The notes beneath the pieces were generated by a model. The model did no database searches. It had not been told where the DNA came from and saw only the letters and a program-made list of their open reading frames with translations. A program made the position numbers and the translations under genes. Positions 47,028-58,594 of a DNA stretch of 64,000 bases are shown here, piece by piece. This stretch comes from Molanna angustata (lineage: Eukaryota; Arthropoda; Insecta; Trichoptera; Molannidae): contig OY754969.1 in NCBI GenBank assembly GCA_963576475.1, positions 30,053,726 to 30,117,725 of the forward strand. The letters run 5' to 3'. Position 1 is the first letter of the stretch. Each line of letters begins with the position of its first letter.

Positions 47028-47122
47028 TTTTTTTAATAACGATGAATATTTCCTTGTAAAACAAGTGCATATACATCTTCGTGCATCTCCTAAATTAAGC
47101 ATAAATGCTTGTGCTTTGTAAA
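47028..47122 (-). mobile_element. Truncated SINE (3' half)
   Basis: It matches the SINE body: AGCACAAGCATTTATGCTTA, AGGAGATGCACGAAGATGTA and CACTTGTTTTACAAGGAAAT on the minus strand. The tRNA head is absent. Confidence 0.75.
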
Positions 47123-47579
47123 AAATAAATATTCTTTTTTTTTACTTACTATTAGAAATGCGAAATTTACACAATTTTTAACAGGCTTCTAAAAACGGAG
47201 AGATTATCAAACGATTTTTTTATCTATGTTACTTTTTACTGCGTTGACCGATTTCGAATAGTTCTTTTTCCATTAAAGTATTTTCCGATTGATTTTATTT
47301 CAATGTGGTTCAGATCTGTTCATGGGATCTATGAGAGAAATCATCTTCAATTTTCACTTCAGCGATAGTAATTCTTGACCATATTATCCGCTTTTAATGA
47401 TTTATTTTTAATAAAAAGAGAGTGCTTCAGAGGTAATCAAATTTATTTATAAGTTTCGTCGAGTTCTGATGATAGGAATGTTGAGAAAAAATCACCAAAC
47501 TCTTCAATTTCCAAAGACTCTGTTTAACACGTATTATTGTATAGGCGAATTGTATGAAAGGTATTGTTACAACATATAT

Positions 47580-47645
47580 ACATACAATCACGCCGTGTCC
47601 CTCAAAGGGTAGACAGAGAGAACCGAACGCCATATTTTTTTTATC
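47580..47645 (-). pseudogene. Short LINE 3' fragment, family of 59875
   Basis: ATCACGCCGTGTCCCTCAAA and GGTAGACAGAGAGAACCGAA match ATCACGCCATGTCCCTCGCG and GGTAGGCAGAGAGAACCAAA at 59897-59935. Only about 65 bp remain. Confidence 0.65.
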
Positions 47646-48570
47646 TTAGCACTCATTCATTTCGAAGTCGGTTTTTTTTAATTATATTCTTCTATGACAG
47701 CTTAAGTATATACAGAGGGTGGTCAATTTAATGACTTACTCAAAAAGTACACAAATCGTTGCATATATCTTACTATAACATTGGTAATTAATAATCCGAA
47801 TTAATAAACTCTTTTCTAGATTGCAAACCCCTCCCAACGCTACGTAGTGCGCTTCTTCGGAAGAGTAAAATGGACCCAAATCCTAATAGCTGGCGTCCCC
47901 TACGTAGACATGTTAAAAAAAAAAAAAAATTGAGGTAATATTGGAATACTTTATTCTATTTTTCATAAGTAGTAACATTGTTCTTATTTTTCAGTGATAC
48001 CACCATTATAATACTTGCATAGTGATGTTGGCTACAGATCTTAGTTCAGTTCATGCTATTTTTGTATGAAAACGTGTTTTTGTAAATGTTTTGTTATGTC
48101 AATTAATTTATTTAATTGATTGAAAACAATATTAATCATTATAGTTGTGCAGTATTGTGTGGTAATTTTAGTCACTTTTAATTCCTTATTTAAGGACAAC
48201 TCATATTATTTTTTATTTTTTTGTAGAATGACAAGAGGATGTGACCTAACACCAAGAAAAAAGCCAAAATATCAACATTATTTTATTAAATCCTGATAAG
48301 CCCCCTTGTGAATATTAAAAATATAATGGTATACTAAAATAATTGTAAAAATATATGCTTGTAAAAAGATAGAATAGCATTAATAAGGTCTAAATACATT
48401 AAATTAGCCACCTTCTGTATTATTTTTTTAACCTTAATGTGGGTTTTTTTTTTTTTTTTATTTTTTTAAACAAATTTTCGGTACATAGCATAATATAAAT
48501 AGATGCAAAAAAAAACATACACACATATTAGACAGATCATATTACACATTACACCAAAAATCCCACAAGG

Positions 48571-48596
48571 CTTAGCCTGTATGTGGGTATACCTAA
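48571..48596 (-). repeat. 3' UTR nested hairpin of the CR1-like LINE
   Basis: The outer stem is CCCACA / TGTGGG; the inner stem GGC-TAA-GCC is preceded by ACA. It matches the hairpin at 6752 in layout with different stem bases, which suggests pairing is conserved. Confidence 0.6.
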
Positions 48597-48990
48597 ATAA
48601 AATTTACAAAGGAAGATGTTGGTTGCGCGTTACAATTAAACAGTTTTTAGACAACGCAAGTTGAAAAATCATAATTCCCCACCTAAATGGTGATAAAGAA
48701 AATTATACAAATTGCAAGTAAACAATATTCTGATCACAAAAAAGCGTTAAATCATAAAATAGAAAAAAATCCATAAATAGCAAAATCCATAAATTAAAAG
48801 TAAACAGTTAATGATGATAGTAAAGTAAAATAAGTATGTACCCACTTATATTAGAACAAATCATAAAAAGCAATGAAGTAAAATACATAAAAGTAAACAG
48901 ATATATGATGACACAAAAGTAAAATATAGATAATCAAAAGAGATAAACACATAGAAAAAGACAGAAGAGAGAAGAACAAAAAAAAAGAAA

Positions 48991-51969
48991 TCATAAAAAT
49001 AAATCTTGAATGTTGTCATTGTTCTTAAGCCATGTCTTAAGATGACTCACATATTTTGAATGGCAATTTAAAGACTTAAGAGACAATGGCAACATATTGT
49101 ATGATCTGGGAGCTATAAATACAGAATGTCTCTGTGTCGATCTCTTATTGCAATTAGGAACTTTGTAAATACTATTCAGACGGTCACTGGTACGATTTTG
49201 TGAATTTAACATGAAAATTTCTTTCTTTTTGTGAATAAACTTAAGACATTGTAGTATATACAGTTTCCTTAGATTAAATAATCCACTCTCTTTAAATAAT
49301 TGTTTAGTGGGATATCTGGGAGGTTTGTTGTACATTTTTTTAATTATCATTCTTTGTACAATTTCTAATGGAGCAATATGACTGTCCAATACTCCTCCCC
49401 ATGCAATCATGCCATAAGTCAACATAGATTGTACCAAACTGTAGTATGTCATTTTGACTATGTCAGTTTTGACAATACCAAGTAATCTTTTAAATATATA
49501 CCCCAAGTATCTTATTTTTTTACACAAGTAGTTTACATGATTGTCCCACCTTAAATGTGAATCAATGATGATACCTAAATATTTAGTGGAGCTTTCTGTC
49601 TTGACCTCTACACATCTGGAGCAATTGTTATCACAGTCATTGTTATGGAATCTAAGGACAGTGTTACAGGTGGGCGCCGATCTACTATTAGTATAAAATG
49701 GGACGTAGAGGGTTTTTTCACAGTTCAAAGAGAGTAAACTTTTATTCAGCCATGTTTTTACAACCCGCAAACAAGTATCTGCGTTAGCAAATGTTTCACG
49801 CCAAGTTTTTCCACTTACAGTGATAGAGGTATCGTCAGCATAAGACAGTATTATACCAGGGATATCGGCATTACACAGTTCGTTGATGTAAATAAGAAAG
49901 AGTATCGGTCCGAGTACTGTACCCTGTGGGACTCCGTGGATGACCTTTTGCTCGGAGCTGTAATCGTAACCAATTTTTGTTTTTTGGAATCTCATATTTA
50001 AGTAATTTTCTAATAAAGACAAACATTTTCCTTTTATTCCATTTTTATGCAAGCGTTTAATAAGTACATTATGGTTAACTGTGTCGAATGCTTTCTTTAA
50101 GTCCAAAAATATTGAAAGTGTTTTCTTTCCTCTGTCTAGTTCCTCATGTACGTGTTTGGTAAGCATATACAATGTATCATCAGTGCCCAAGTTAGCTCTA
50201 AATCCGAATTGATTTTTAGATAGAATGTTGTGCTTTTGTAAGTAATGTATTAATCGCTTTTTAATGAGGTTTTCAAATATTTTTGCGATTTGTGAAATGA
50301 GTGCAATAGGTCTATAATTATTAGTTAAGTGTCGTGCACCACCTTTGTGTATTGGTGTTATACTAGAGATTTTGAGTACATTTGGGAATATAGCTTTCTC
50401 TAGTGAAAGATTAAAAATATACCTAATTGGTTTAGCTATGTGCTGTTTAATTTGTTTAAGGGTTTCTACGCAAATATTATCAGGTCCTACAGCTGTGTAG
50501 GTTTTTAGTTCATTTATCATTGAAATTACTTCCTCTTCTGTAATACAGTTAAATTCCGTCAGGTTTGCCATGTTTGTATTAGTACTACTCGAATCCGTAG
50601 GTGAGTCTGTTACTGTATTGTTGGTCATAGACATACTAGAAAGAAGGTCTGTCGCAATGTTTGTGAAGTATCTGTTAAATATATCAGGAATTTTGTGACT
50701 GTCTGTAACAAATTCATTATTATGTTCAATTTTATTGATAGATATACATTCTTTCCTCTTCCTTGATGCTATTTCATTTATTATTTTCCAAGTTCTTTTC
50801 GGATCATTCTTTGCCTTAGTTAGTTCATTATTATAATATTCTTGTTTACATTTCTTAATTAATAAATTCAACATATTTCGATAAGTAATAAAACTCTGTC
50901 TAATCTGTGATGAAACGGACATGTTATTCAACTGACAGAATTTTTCATGTTTTTTTAATTCAATAAATAATTTATTTCGGTGATGTATAGACACAATTAT
51001 GCCGCGAGTAATCCAGGGTTGTATTTTCTTGTGTTTACTTTTGGGTAGAGTTTTTACAATTTTACAAGAGTTAGTATGCTCATTGAGTACATGATAAAAT
51101 TGATATAATGCATCATTGGGATCATGGGAAGAGAAAACATTATGCCATGATTCTACCGAAATTAAAGATTTGAGCTTAGAATAATCGACTTTTATACGTT
51201 TATTGTTACTAGAGTTACAAACGTCGTCACTCGTAATATAACTATGACCATAGAAAGTCGGGAGGTGGTCGGTTATGTCAATTGACACCACGGCTGCCTT
51301 AGGTAAAAACGAATCTTTGGATTTCACCATAATATGGTCCAAGCACGAATCAATGTTCCTCAAGTTTGGTCTAGTTGTAGTGTTAATAAAAGAAGTGAAT
51401 CCCTCAGAATATAATAGATTCAGGTAGTTATTTTCTTCTGCATTTAGAACTTTTTCATTTAAAATATTAATATTAATATCACCGGTGAAAATTATGTTAT
51501 TACAATTTTTAGATTTTACAAGTGGAATTAGTGATGTAGCAAGTTCTTTTATGTATTCCTTAACGCACAAAGATGGTGAGCGGTATATAGCAACCATGCA
51601 GTATTTTTTGTTATTATGTTTATAGTTAATTAAAATGCAGTTTGAGAACATCAAATTTGGCATTTCATATGTAAAATCCGTAATCGTATTATCATTATAG
51701 AAAATAGTTATGCCGTCATGTGACGTATGTCTACATGTGCGAGAAAGAACAGAATATCCTGGAATACAATACGGAATGTCCACACGCATTTGCGTTTCTG
51801 TCAGTATAATTAAATCAATTCCAAAAGATATTGTGCCCAAAAGTATGCAAAATTCATCAAAATGTTTATTGATGCTTCTAATGTTCATGTTTATGATTGC
51901 GAAATCTGTTTGAGTAAATAAACTGTTTACGTCTTCAATTTTTTGGCAGGAAGTCAGGTCATGTTCCAT
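48991..51969 (-). CDS. CR1-like LINE ORF2: endonuclease + reverse transcriptase
   Basis: This 992-residue open frame has no interruption. Residues about 20-240 form an APE-like endonuclease: NMNIRSIN (27-34), LTE with Glu58, IYRSP (129-133), GDIN with Asp164, CLDHIM and TDH (Asp234, His235). It would nick the target DNA. Residues about 480-780 form the reverse transcriptase: GPDNI, NYRPIAL, FLDLKKAFDTVNH (Asp623), GVPQGTVLGPILF and YADD (710-713). The C-terminal 200 residues are the thumb-like extension ending RHSVFIAPRSYN. There is no RNase H and no CCHC cluster. The broken copy at 1540-4012 is a relative. The start is the first in-frame ATG after ORF1. Confidence 0.93.
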   Translation of the reverse strand: MEHDLTSCQKIEDVNSLFTQTDFAIINMNIRSINKHFDEFCILLGTISFGIDLIILTETQMRVDIPYCIPGYSVLSRTCRHTSHDGITIFYNDNTITDFTYEMPNLMFSNCILINYKHNNKKYCMVAIYRSPSLCVKEYIKELATSLIPLVKSKNCNNIIFTGDININILNEKVLNAEENNYLNLLYSEGFTSFINTTTRPNLRNIDSCLDHIMVKSKDSFLPKAAVVSIDITDHLPTFYGHSYITSDDVCNSSNNKRIKVDYSKLKSLISVESWHNVFSSHDPNDALYQFYHVLNEHTNSCKIVKTLPKSKHKKIQPWITRGIIVSIHHRNKLFIELKKHEKFCQLNNMSVSSQIRQSFITYRNMLNLLIKKCKQEYYNNELTKAKNDPKRTWKIINEIASRKRKECISINKIEHNNEFVTDSHKIPDIFNRYFTNIATDLLSSMSMTNNTVTDSPTDSSSTNTNMANLTEFNCITEEEVISMINELKTYTAVGPDNICVETLKQIKQHIAKPIRYIFNLSLEKAIFPNVLKISSITPIHKGGARHLTNNYRPIALISQIAKIFENLIKKRLIHYLQKHNILSKNQFGFRANLGTDDTLYMLTKHVHEELDRGKKTLSIFLDLKKAFDTVNHNVLIKRLHKNGIKGKCLSLLENYLNMRFQKTKIGYDYSSEQKVIHGVPQGTVLGPILFLIYINELCNADIPGIILSYADDTSITVSGKTWRETFANADTCLRVVKTWLNKSLLSLNCEKTLYVPFYTNSRSAPTCNTVLRFHNNDCDNNCSRCVEVKTESSTKYLGIIIDSHLRWDNHVNYLCKKIRYLGYIFKRLLGIVKTDIVKMTYYSLVQSMLTYGMIAWGGVLDSHIAPLEIVQRMIIKKMYNKPPRYPTKQLFKESGLFNLRKLYILQCLKFIHKKKEIFMLNSQNRTSDRLNSIYKVPNCNKRSTQRHSVFIAPRSYNMLPLSLKSLNCHSKYVSHLKTWLKNNDNIQDLFL

Positions 51970-52019
51970 ATCCTGGTCATCGTGAATAGTTGGGCTTCCC
52001 TTTGGTGATGTTCATACTG

Positions 52020-52973
52020 TTATCGAGTCGGGATATCACCGACGTCTCTGACCACTATCACATTGGAGTCTTCAGTCTTCTTTATGTAGATATTTCCATG
52101 TCTGGTCCAGATGTACTTATATCCATGAGCCTTAGTTGATTTAGCCAACCAAAGGAGGTGTTTATTAAATGTAGTGAGTTTTTCGTTGATGTAAACGTTT
52201 CCAATTGCCTTGCAGCAGCCGATGTCTAGAGCCGTGAAATTTCCATTATTTTTTTTATATAACAAGACTCTATCTTTTACTTCCTTTGAACTGAATTTAA
52301 TGGTGACGATTTTTTTTTGAGAGTGCGTATATAAAGATGTCTCAATAGACTCGTTTTTTAGTATGTCTTCACAATCAATATGCTTAAAAAGGGATTTTAG
52401 CATCGGTTGCAAATCATGTTTGTCATTAAATGGGAGTCCTTGAATTTCTACTGATGAGGCCATGGATGTTTGTTCTAGTTTGTTAATAGTTTGTTTGAGA
52501 ACTCTGTTCTCTTTTTAGAGGGTTTCAATTTTGGATTCTGTTTTTTCCTGTTTGGCTTGGATCTCCAAGAAGTTATTTTCCCACATATCAGATTTTTTGT
52601 TGGATTCAACTAAATTATTCGTACAGGTTTCCATTTTTTTTTTTAAATCCATTAATTCCTCTCTCTGTTTCTCTAGCATGTTATCAAAGGACTTCCTCAT
52701 TTCAATCAGTTCATTTTGTACAGAATTCAATAGCTTAATGACATTGATACCAGAAACAGTCTCAGATTCAGATATATCAGCCTTTTTTGGAGTAACAATT
52801 TTACACTTTTGACACTTCCATTTAAGTTTGTTCATCCTCAGCATTTGTTTAAAATTACTTTCGCTGAATCCCACACATAAATAATGGAACTTGCTTTGGC
52901 ATTTCGAACATATGATAGCATCGTCACTTTTTATGTCTTTAACACAGGTGTAGCAATTCATGTTAAGAAGCAA
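52020..52973 (-). pseudogene. CR1-like LINE ORF1: PHD finger, coiled coil, FP-like domain, one in-frame stop
   Basis: One frame of 318 codons (final stop included) is broken by a single TAA at 52517-52515. The N-terminus is a PHD-type zinc finger with all eight ligands (Cys7, Cys10, Cys22, Cys25, His30, Cys33, Cys54, Cys57). Residues about 82-152 are a predicted coiled coil. After the stop the frame continues, with a downstream ATG at 52463, into a C-terminal region (KIVTIKFSSKEVKDRVLLYK ... YKYIWTRHGNIYIKK) resembling the baculovirus FP-protein C-terminal domain found in many insect LINE ORF1 proteins. ORF1 proteins bind RNA and assemble the retrotransposition particle. The stop may be a recent mutation. 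Read-through is possible but not indicated. Confidence 0.88.
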
Positions 52974-53000
52974 CAGTTAAACATTGACCAATGAAAATAA

Positions 53001-53938
53001 TGTAATATTATATAAATACCAGTTTGTGTAATGCTTTACTCCTTAATAGCGGCAATATGTATTACACTATCAACTGTCAATATTAATAAACTTTGTTGTA
53101 GGTAGCACTTTTTGTAAGATTATTATACACTAAGTTATTTTTATAATTATGCACTTTGGAGTAGCGTTGTCGCAAGGTTTTATGTTGAATTTGATACGGC
53201 GATTCTAATAGTGGTATTACTTTTCCGTTTGATGCAGTGTTTAAGCAGCATATGTAGAAATGTCATATGATATTGTTTTTCAGTGATAACTTTTTTATTC
53301 CGAGCCTCTTTTAAACATCACTTGTAAATAATGAAACAGCACTAAAAGTTACACCGATTTATACTTCGCACTTCATATATTTCGCCAGATTAACGCTTAA
53401 ATATATTTATTTATAAGGAGACAAAAGAACTGTGTGTAGTAATCTCAACCAACACAAAACAACTCAATTTATATTTATTAAGGGTTAAATTATTATATTT
53501 ATTTTGTTTAACTTTATTTAAAGAACAAGTCAACTATTTTGAACGATCGATTGTGTACGTGTAGGTACGTGGAAAGGAAAAGGTTTACTTAACGTTTCGT
53601 AAGAAACTCATTGTAATACCGGCCTGTCTGTGTAGTACCTACCTAGTTTAACGAGATAATCGCTTCCTCAACTCGACTGCCGCTGCTTGTCCAATCTTCC
53701 CATTTGGACGGTCGAGATTCGTCTTCCGGAATGGACAATGGACAATCCGCAATGAATTGATTTAGATGGAATCTAAATAAATTATAGTAAGCGGACCGTG
53801 CAGTACTCGGTACAACCGCTTGGTTTCAATTCTCTATCAGTTTGGACCGGGTTTTGGTATATTTGATAGGTACCTACCACTGCACCTGATGACGACAATA
53901 TGTATTTATACTTTTTACAGCATCCATTTCTGTATTCA
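53001..53938. other. Noncoding stretch
   Basis: No gene recognised. Confidence 0.35.
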
Positions 53939-54899
53939 CTAGTTGCATGTAACACATGAGATCCAACTGTCGATAGCGATAGTATGTATAGTTGAAAAAT
54001 AAGTACCAGACTATAAACCCATAAATCCAAATTATTGAATATTTTAGGATATTTTGTTTTCTATACAACACATGTAGGTATGTATGTCCAGATAGGACAG
54101 TATGGAGGTCAGTCCATTTTTCTACCCAAAATATGAAAACAGCATGATGGTATGTATGTATGTTTGGAGATTTAAATATCAAACTATTAAGTCTTCTTAC
54201 ATATTGTGTATAGGCGTCTGGCATACAAATTGTTTGAATCAATGTCGTCACTAAATTTATAAAAATTGTTAAAAAAAATGAGAAATATTACTATAATGTA
54301 CACATTTTTTATAGAAAATTGAATTTTCTAGTTTACATGTTTCAGAATATTTCGATATTTTTAAAAGAAATGGAAATAAAGGCAATTAAAGACAAAAATT
54401 TGTCATACCAATTTTTGCTTCTTAGTAAAAACAGTTTGAGAAACCCTGGAACTGTTTTTCAAAATATATTTTAAGATACTATATTTGTACAAAATTTCAG
54501 CGTTCTGGCATTTATAGTTTTTGAGATATGTGGACACATGCTATAAAAATTAAAATGTTGATAACCCCTGATTGGAACAAAAAGTACAAATACTGAGTAT
54601 TAAAGTTGTGTGTACCTAAAATTGTCTATATATTCTGAAATTTTAGGCTTTGTGAATCCAGCGGATCAAAAGTTATAAGGGGAAGGGGGGGGGGGGGACA
54701 GACACACAAAACTCACATAAAATGTTCTACTCCGAATTCTGAGTAAATCCATGTATGGGAACATATATGCTGCGAAGCCTCTATATTGGTGTTTTTAGCA
54801 TGCAAAAAGTCCACCACGCCATACAAAATCTTCCTTCGTACATGCATCTTGGCTTAATACTGTCGATTCATTCAGAGAATTGAATTCTCAACAGTTGGA
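53939..54899 (-). mobile_element. Helitron, reverse copy
   Basis: CTAG at 53939-53942, the hairpin GCATGTAACACATG and the CCAACTGTCGATAGCGATAG repeat mark the 3' end. The 5' end is ...AATTCTCAACAGTTGGA at 54899, with the hairpin shortened. A G run and ACA repeats (54685-54710) are the microsatellite core. Identity to the other copies is lower, so this is an older insertion. Confidence 0.83.
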
Positions 54900-54951
54900 A
54901 TATGTTTTTATTTTATTTTATCTTTGGATGACCAAATTATTGACTGCATTA

Positions 54952-55085
54952 TCCAACTGTCAAAAGAATTCAAAAGAATTTATTTATCTTAGACCGACAA
55001 AGTATGGGCCAGGCCTACATTTTTTATGGTTTTCCAACTTTAAAGTAAAAAAACTCCAACTTCAAAACTTCGCAGCATATTTTAA
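54952..55085 (+). mobile_element. Helitron 5' end fragment
   Basis: TCCAACTGTC at the A|T boundary is followed by sequence matching the Helitron 5' region (GGTTTTCCAACTTTAAAGT, ACTCCAACTTCAAAACTTCG, CAGCATAT). Similarity ends near 55085. It lies 52 bp from, and points away from, the copy at 53939. Confidence 0.7.
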
Positions 55086-56370
55086 ATCTATTTATTAATA
55101 ATAATTTACAATATCATTTTTTAAATATTATATATATCCACCTGACTAGGTTTAGCATGAACCGAGAAGGAATATTTCACAATCACATTAATACATCTTT
55201 ATTCAATATTTTCATTGTATTTCATATCATGTTAAAAGTATATAAAAGAAAAAAAAAGAAAAATGGATTTATTTACTCAAGAGGACTGACGTGAAATATT
55301 TTTTTATCCTTCATTTTAACGCAAAGACAACTTTGTAATGTGTGTAGGTACTTAATCTTTTTTTATTTTTTATTTTTGTATACCTTTTTTTATAATGTGT
55401 TATTTACCTCTTATTTAAAATATTTAGGTATTTATTATATAAATTTACTAAATAATGATATGCACATAATATGTACAGAAAAATATCAGAATGATGTGAT
55501 ATTTATTATAAAAAGTAGCAAAATAAATTGTTCATTCATTTATTTTTTCACGTTACTTGATTCATTTAACGATTGAAATGAAAATATTATGTACTTTGGA
55601 TACAAATAGATATAAATAATTTTGACATAACATCAAAATTCCCGATCGTTGTTGGAATTCATTACGATCAGAATAATTAAAATAAATGGTTATAAATATA
55701 TTTAGCGTCCTGAAAACAAGGAAACGTGTTCGATCATAAATATCAAATGTCATGTTGTCTGTAGTTTTCCTCAACGTTTTTATTCCTTTTTGTATTCGGT
55801 ACTTGTTTTGGCGCGCTCGCAACACAAGGACATCAGTCTATTCTGTAGTGTATGTGTAGTGTACATATAGACATCTGACGGCAGGTATGCGAAGCTTGTT
55901 TGCTGAAACATTACTTCCTGAACAACAGAGCGCGGAGCTTTACAAAAATACACTTTGATTTTATAGGACTGATATTTTTAATTTGGTATTTTTCTACGCT
56001 ATTATAACAATAAACAGTCGTAAATCACTTAATATATATTGCAAAACATCAATATGGGTGAATTATATGTTTTATAGGTACCTTTTCTTCCACATTATTA
56101 TCTAATCATATGTACCTTTAAATGTTTGACTGGAATTTGACATTTTATTTGTTGCAATATTTTTATTAGATTGTCCCGAATAACTAATATTTTTTCGTGT
56201 TTCTTGTTTTAGCAATAAGTAGTACCTACCCATCGTTGTTGTTTTCCCCGATTAATGTTATAATTGAGTACCTACCTACATATATTTTAGTTTTTCTGTA
56301 AAATCAATCTCAACAGAACTAGAAAAATAAGAAACAAAAAAATAGTTCTCCTATAAGGCTTACACTTAGC
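55086..56370. other. Noncoding stretch
   Basis: AT-rich with no recognised gene. Confidence 0.4.
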
Positions 56371-56660
56371 GATGAAATGCCAAGACTGGTGTGGTCTTGG
56401 TCTTGCACACCAAATCTTGGTCATGGTCTTGCATATTAAATCGAGTCATGGTTTGCAGACTCTTGGACTTGATCTTGCAACTTTTTATTCTTTTAAAATT
56501 CATTACCTAATTCCAATTATATATGCCAAAAAAACACCCATTTATATCCTACTTATTATATCGGTACTTTTTTACTAAATATATATATTTATAAAATTTT
56601 GCAAGACTCTTGATCTTGGTTTTGCATCCCCCTTGTATTATTCGTGGTTTTGCAGCGACA
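56371..56660. repeat. GGTCTTG-type degenerate repeat
   Basis: TGGTCTTGGTCTTGCACACC, CTTGGTCATGGTCTTGCAT, GACTCTTGGACTTGATCTTG and AAGACTCTTGATCTTGGTTT recur with spacing. It is imperfect low-complexity DNA. The open frame across part of it is not a gene. Confidence 0.55.
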
Positions 56661-56764
56661 TATGAGGTCACATCAAGACCCAGGCTGAAAGACTCACAAG
56701 ATTTTTGCTTGTCATTTATCGACTATAATATAAGTGCAAACTTTTTGACCCCTTTATTATTTAC

Positions 56765-56860
56765 TAACTGAGAAGCTTCGCTTCGCTCAGCTTCTAAGCT
56801 AGGGCTTGCAGCCGGCTTTTACCGCTGCGCGGTAAATGACCGCCTCCGGCGGTCCATGGC
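56765..56860. repeat. Cluster of short GC-rich hairpins
   Basis: AGCTTCGCTTCGCTCAGCTT...AAGCT, TACCGCTGCGCGGTA and CCGCCTCCGGCGG lie side by side and lead straight into the minisatellite. Confidence 0.6.
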
Positions 56861-57180
56861 ACTGAGGGATCTGAAGGTACTGAACGGTCTGAAGGTACTG
56901 AACGATCTGAAGGTACTGAGGGGTCTGAAGTTACTAAAATGTCTGAAGGGATGAAAGATTCGGGAGGAAATGAAGAGGCATTGAAGGTACTGAGGGGTCT
57001 GAAGTTACTAAAATGTCTGAAGGGATGAAAGATTCGGGAGGAAATGAAGAGGCATTGACGGAACGGGAGGTACAGAAGGACCTGAAGGGACGGGAGACAC
57101 TGAAGAGACGGGTGGCACTGAGGGACAGGAGACATTAAAAGGACGGGAGGCACCGAAGGGACGGGAGACACTGAGGGACC
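56855..57180. repeat. GA-rich minisatellite, two levels of repeat
   Basis: Short units of the form GGTCTGAAGGTACTGAAC (about 18 bp) vary along the array. Within it a 74-bp block is duplicated exactly (56912-56985 and 56986-57059). The minus-strand open frame encodes Ser-Val-Pro-Ser-Asp repeats, which I treat as a by-product. Confidence 0.85.
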
Positions 57181-58260
57181 ATTTTTAATTATACAGGCAA
57201 TACGAAGATTGCTGAGTTTCAACTAAATCAAACGCCTATAATCCGCAAAGTGGTTAAAAAGGTTGCAAACCCTATTGTAGAAGTCAAACGAAACTTCTCT
57301 TTTAGTTTCTTAATTTGCGTTTCACAAACCATGACACGGAGCAAGCTTTATTTTTCGCTGCTGTGTTTGTCGCCTCCGCACAAAAACGTTATTCTTATAA
57401 AATATTAATTTACAAAATAATAAATTGTTTAACTTTAGAAAGATTGATATTTTAAACTCCTTGTAAATAAGCATGTAATAAATATTAATATTTTTTCATG
57501 CAACTCTCCAATAATAATTAGTACTTTAAATCCTGGCAACACCGTGGTTGACATTTGACTTGACGTTTCACAAATGACCGATAAATTATGTTTGCAAACT
57601 CAACATGTAGTCTAAATCTAAACTAAATTATATTACTTAAATGTTTACACTTACTATTGTGTGTTATGTGTGTTTAGATTGTATAATTTTTTATGCTTAA
57701 ATAAGGATATTCGCCTTTTCAGTTAATTTAGCAAGCATTCGCAGACTCTTATTTTAACTGCAGACATTAAAGCGGTACTATAGTTTGGTTATGGACATTT
57801 TATATTTAATTCACCAGAATTTGATGTATTTCAGATTAGCATTACAGTAGCGAGATGTATATTAAGTGCAATTTTTTTAATACTATAATTTATTTTGCCA
57901 ACTGTAACCACTAAAATATAAAATCATGTATGTTCTCTTCGGTGATAATTTTTTTTTCTTGTTTATGTTTACCTCCGTTTCACGATGAAACTTTATCTGT
58001 TAGAGAAACATATTATATTATTATGTTATATTTTTCAACTTGCAACTGACAGTATAGCCAATCAGCGGAGACTTCTAATTGGCTGTTAAATTTTTATATT
58101 AGATGTAATATATATGTCTTCCAAAAATTTATAAACATATAAATATAATAATTTTATTCTAAATTTAATACTTAAACTTTGTCGTATGTCTGTTGAATAA
58201 CAAATGAGAACGTATGAGGCCGACTTAAAAATTATTTACCAGTTAAGACTAAAATCACTC
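57181..58260. other. Noncoding stretch
   Basis: No recognised gene or element. Confidence 0.35.
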
Positions 58261-58263
58261 TAA

Positions 58264-58586
58264 CGCGACGTCTTACGTAGGCGATTCAAGGCGAACGCGA
58301 AGCGGCGCGAAAATAACGGTAACTATTGAAGTGTCCTGCGTTACCGACCGCGAGTAGGGTACGGTGTGACATGGCACGATGCGAAGCGAACGCGATCAAT
58401 TGGTTTGATATTTTCGCGCGAATTGGAAGCGGTGCCATAGTTTTTTTTGGTAAAGTATAATGTCAGAAGCACGATTCGCGTGCCCGTAGGACAGAGCCGC
58501 AGCGTCGCACCGCATCGCTTTGAATTCGCATGTATCCGTTCGGATCGCTTCGCATTCGCTTTGAATCGCCTACGTAGGATGTCGCG
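58264..58586. mobile_element. GC-rich MITE, PIF/Harbinger-like (TAA duplication)
   Basis: The terminal inverted repeats CGCGACGTCTTACGTAGGCG / CGCGACATCCTACGTAGGCG continue through ATTCAAGGCGAACGCGAAGC. TAA lies on both sides (58261-58263 and 58587-58589), the TWA type expected of PIF/Harbinger. The 323-bp interior is rich in GCGAAGCG words and has no transposase. Confidence 0.75.
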
Positions 58587-58594
58587 TAACTCAA

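Larger units (their letters stand above)
46800..48439. other. Mostly noncoding stretch
   Basis: It includes a truncated SINE (47028) and a short LINE tail (47580), listed separately. Nothing else is recognised. Confidence 0.4.
48440..53000 (-). mobile_element. Near-complete CR1-like LINE
   Basis: On the minus strand it has a short 5' UTR, ORF1 (52973-52020), ORF2 (51969-48991), a 3' UTR and an A-rich tail (T run at about 48445-48468). The ORF1-ORF2 gap is 50 bp. The 3' UTR contains a nested hairpin. There is no RNase H domain, as usual in the CR1/L2 group. The 5' boundary near 53000 is an estimate, because no target duplication was found. Apart from one stop in ORF1 it looks coding-competent, hence young. 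Confidence 0.85.

Noticed and set aside
53880..53900. Hammerhead-like CTGATGA
   Set aside because: No GAAA and no stem II follow.
56794..57222. Ser/Pro/Asp-repeat protein on the minus strand
   Set aside because: The repeat peptide follows directly from the minisatellite. No signal peptide, domain or stable frame outside the repeat was seen.
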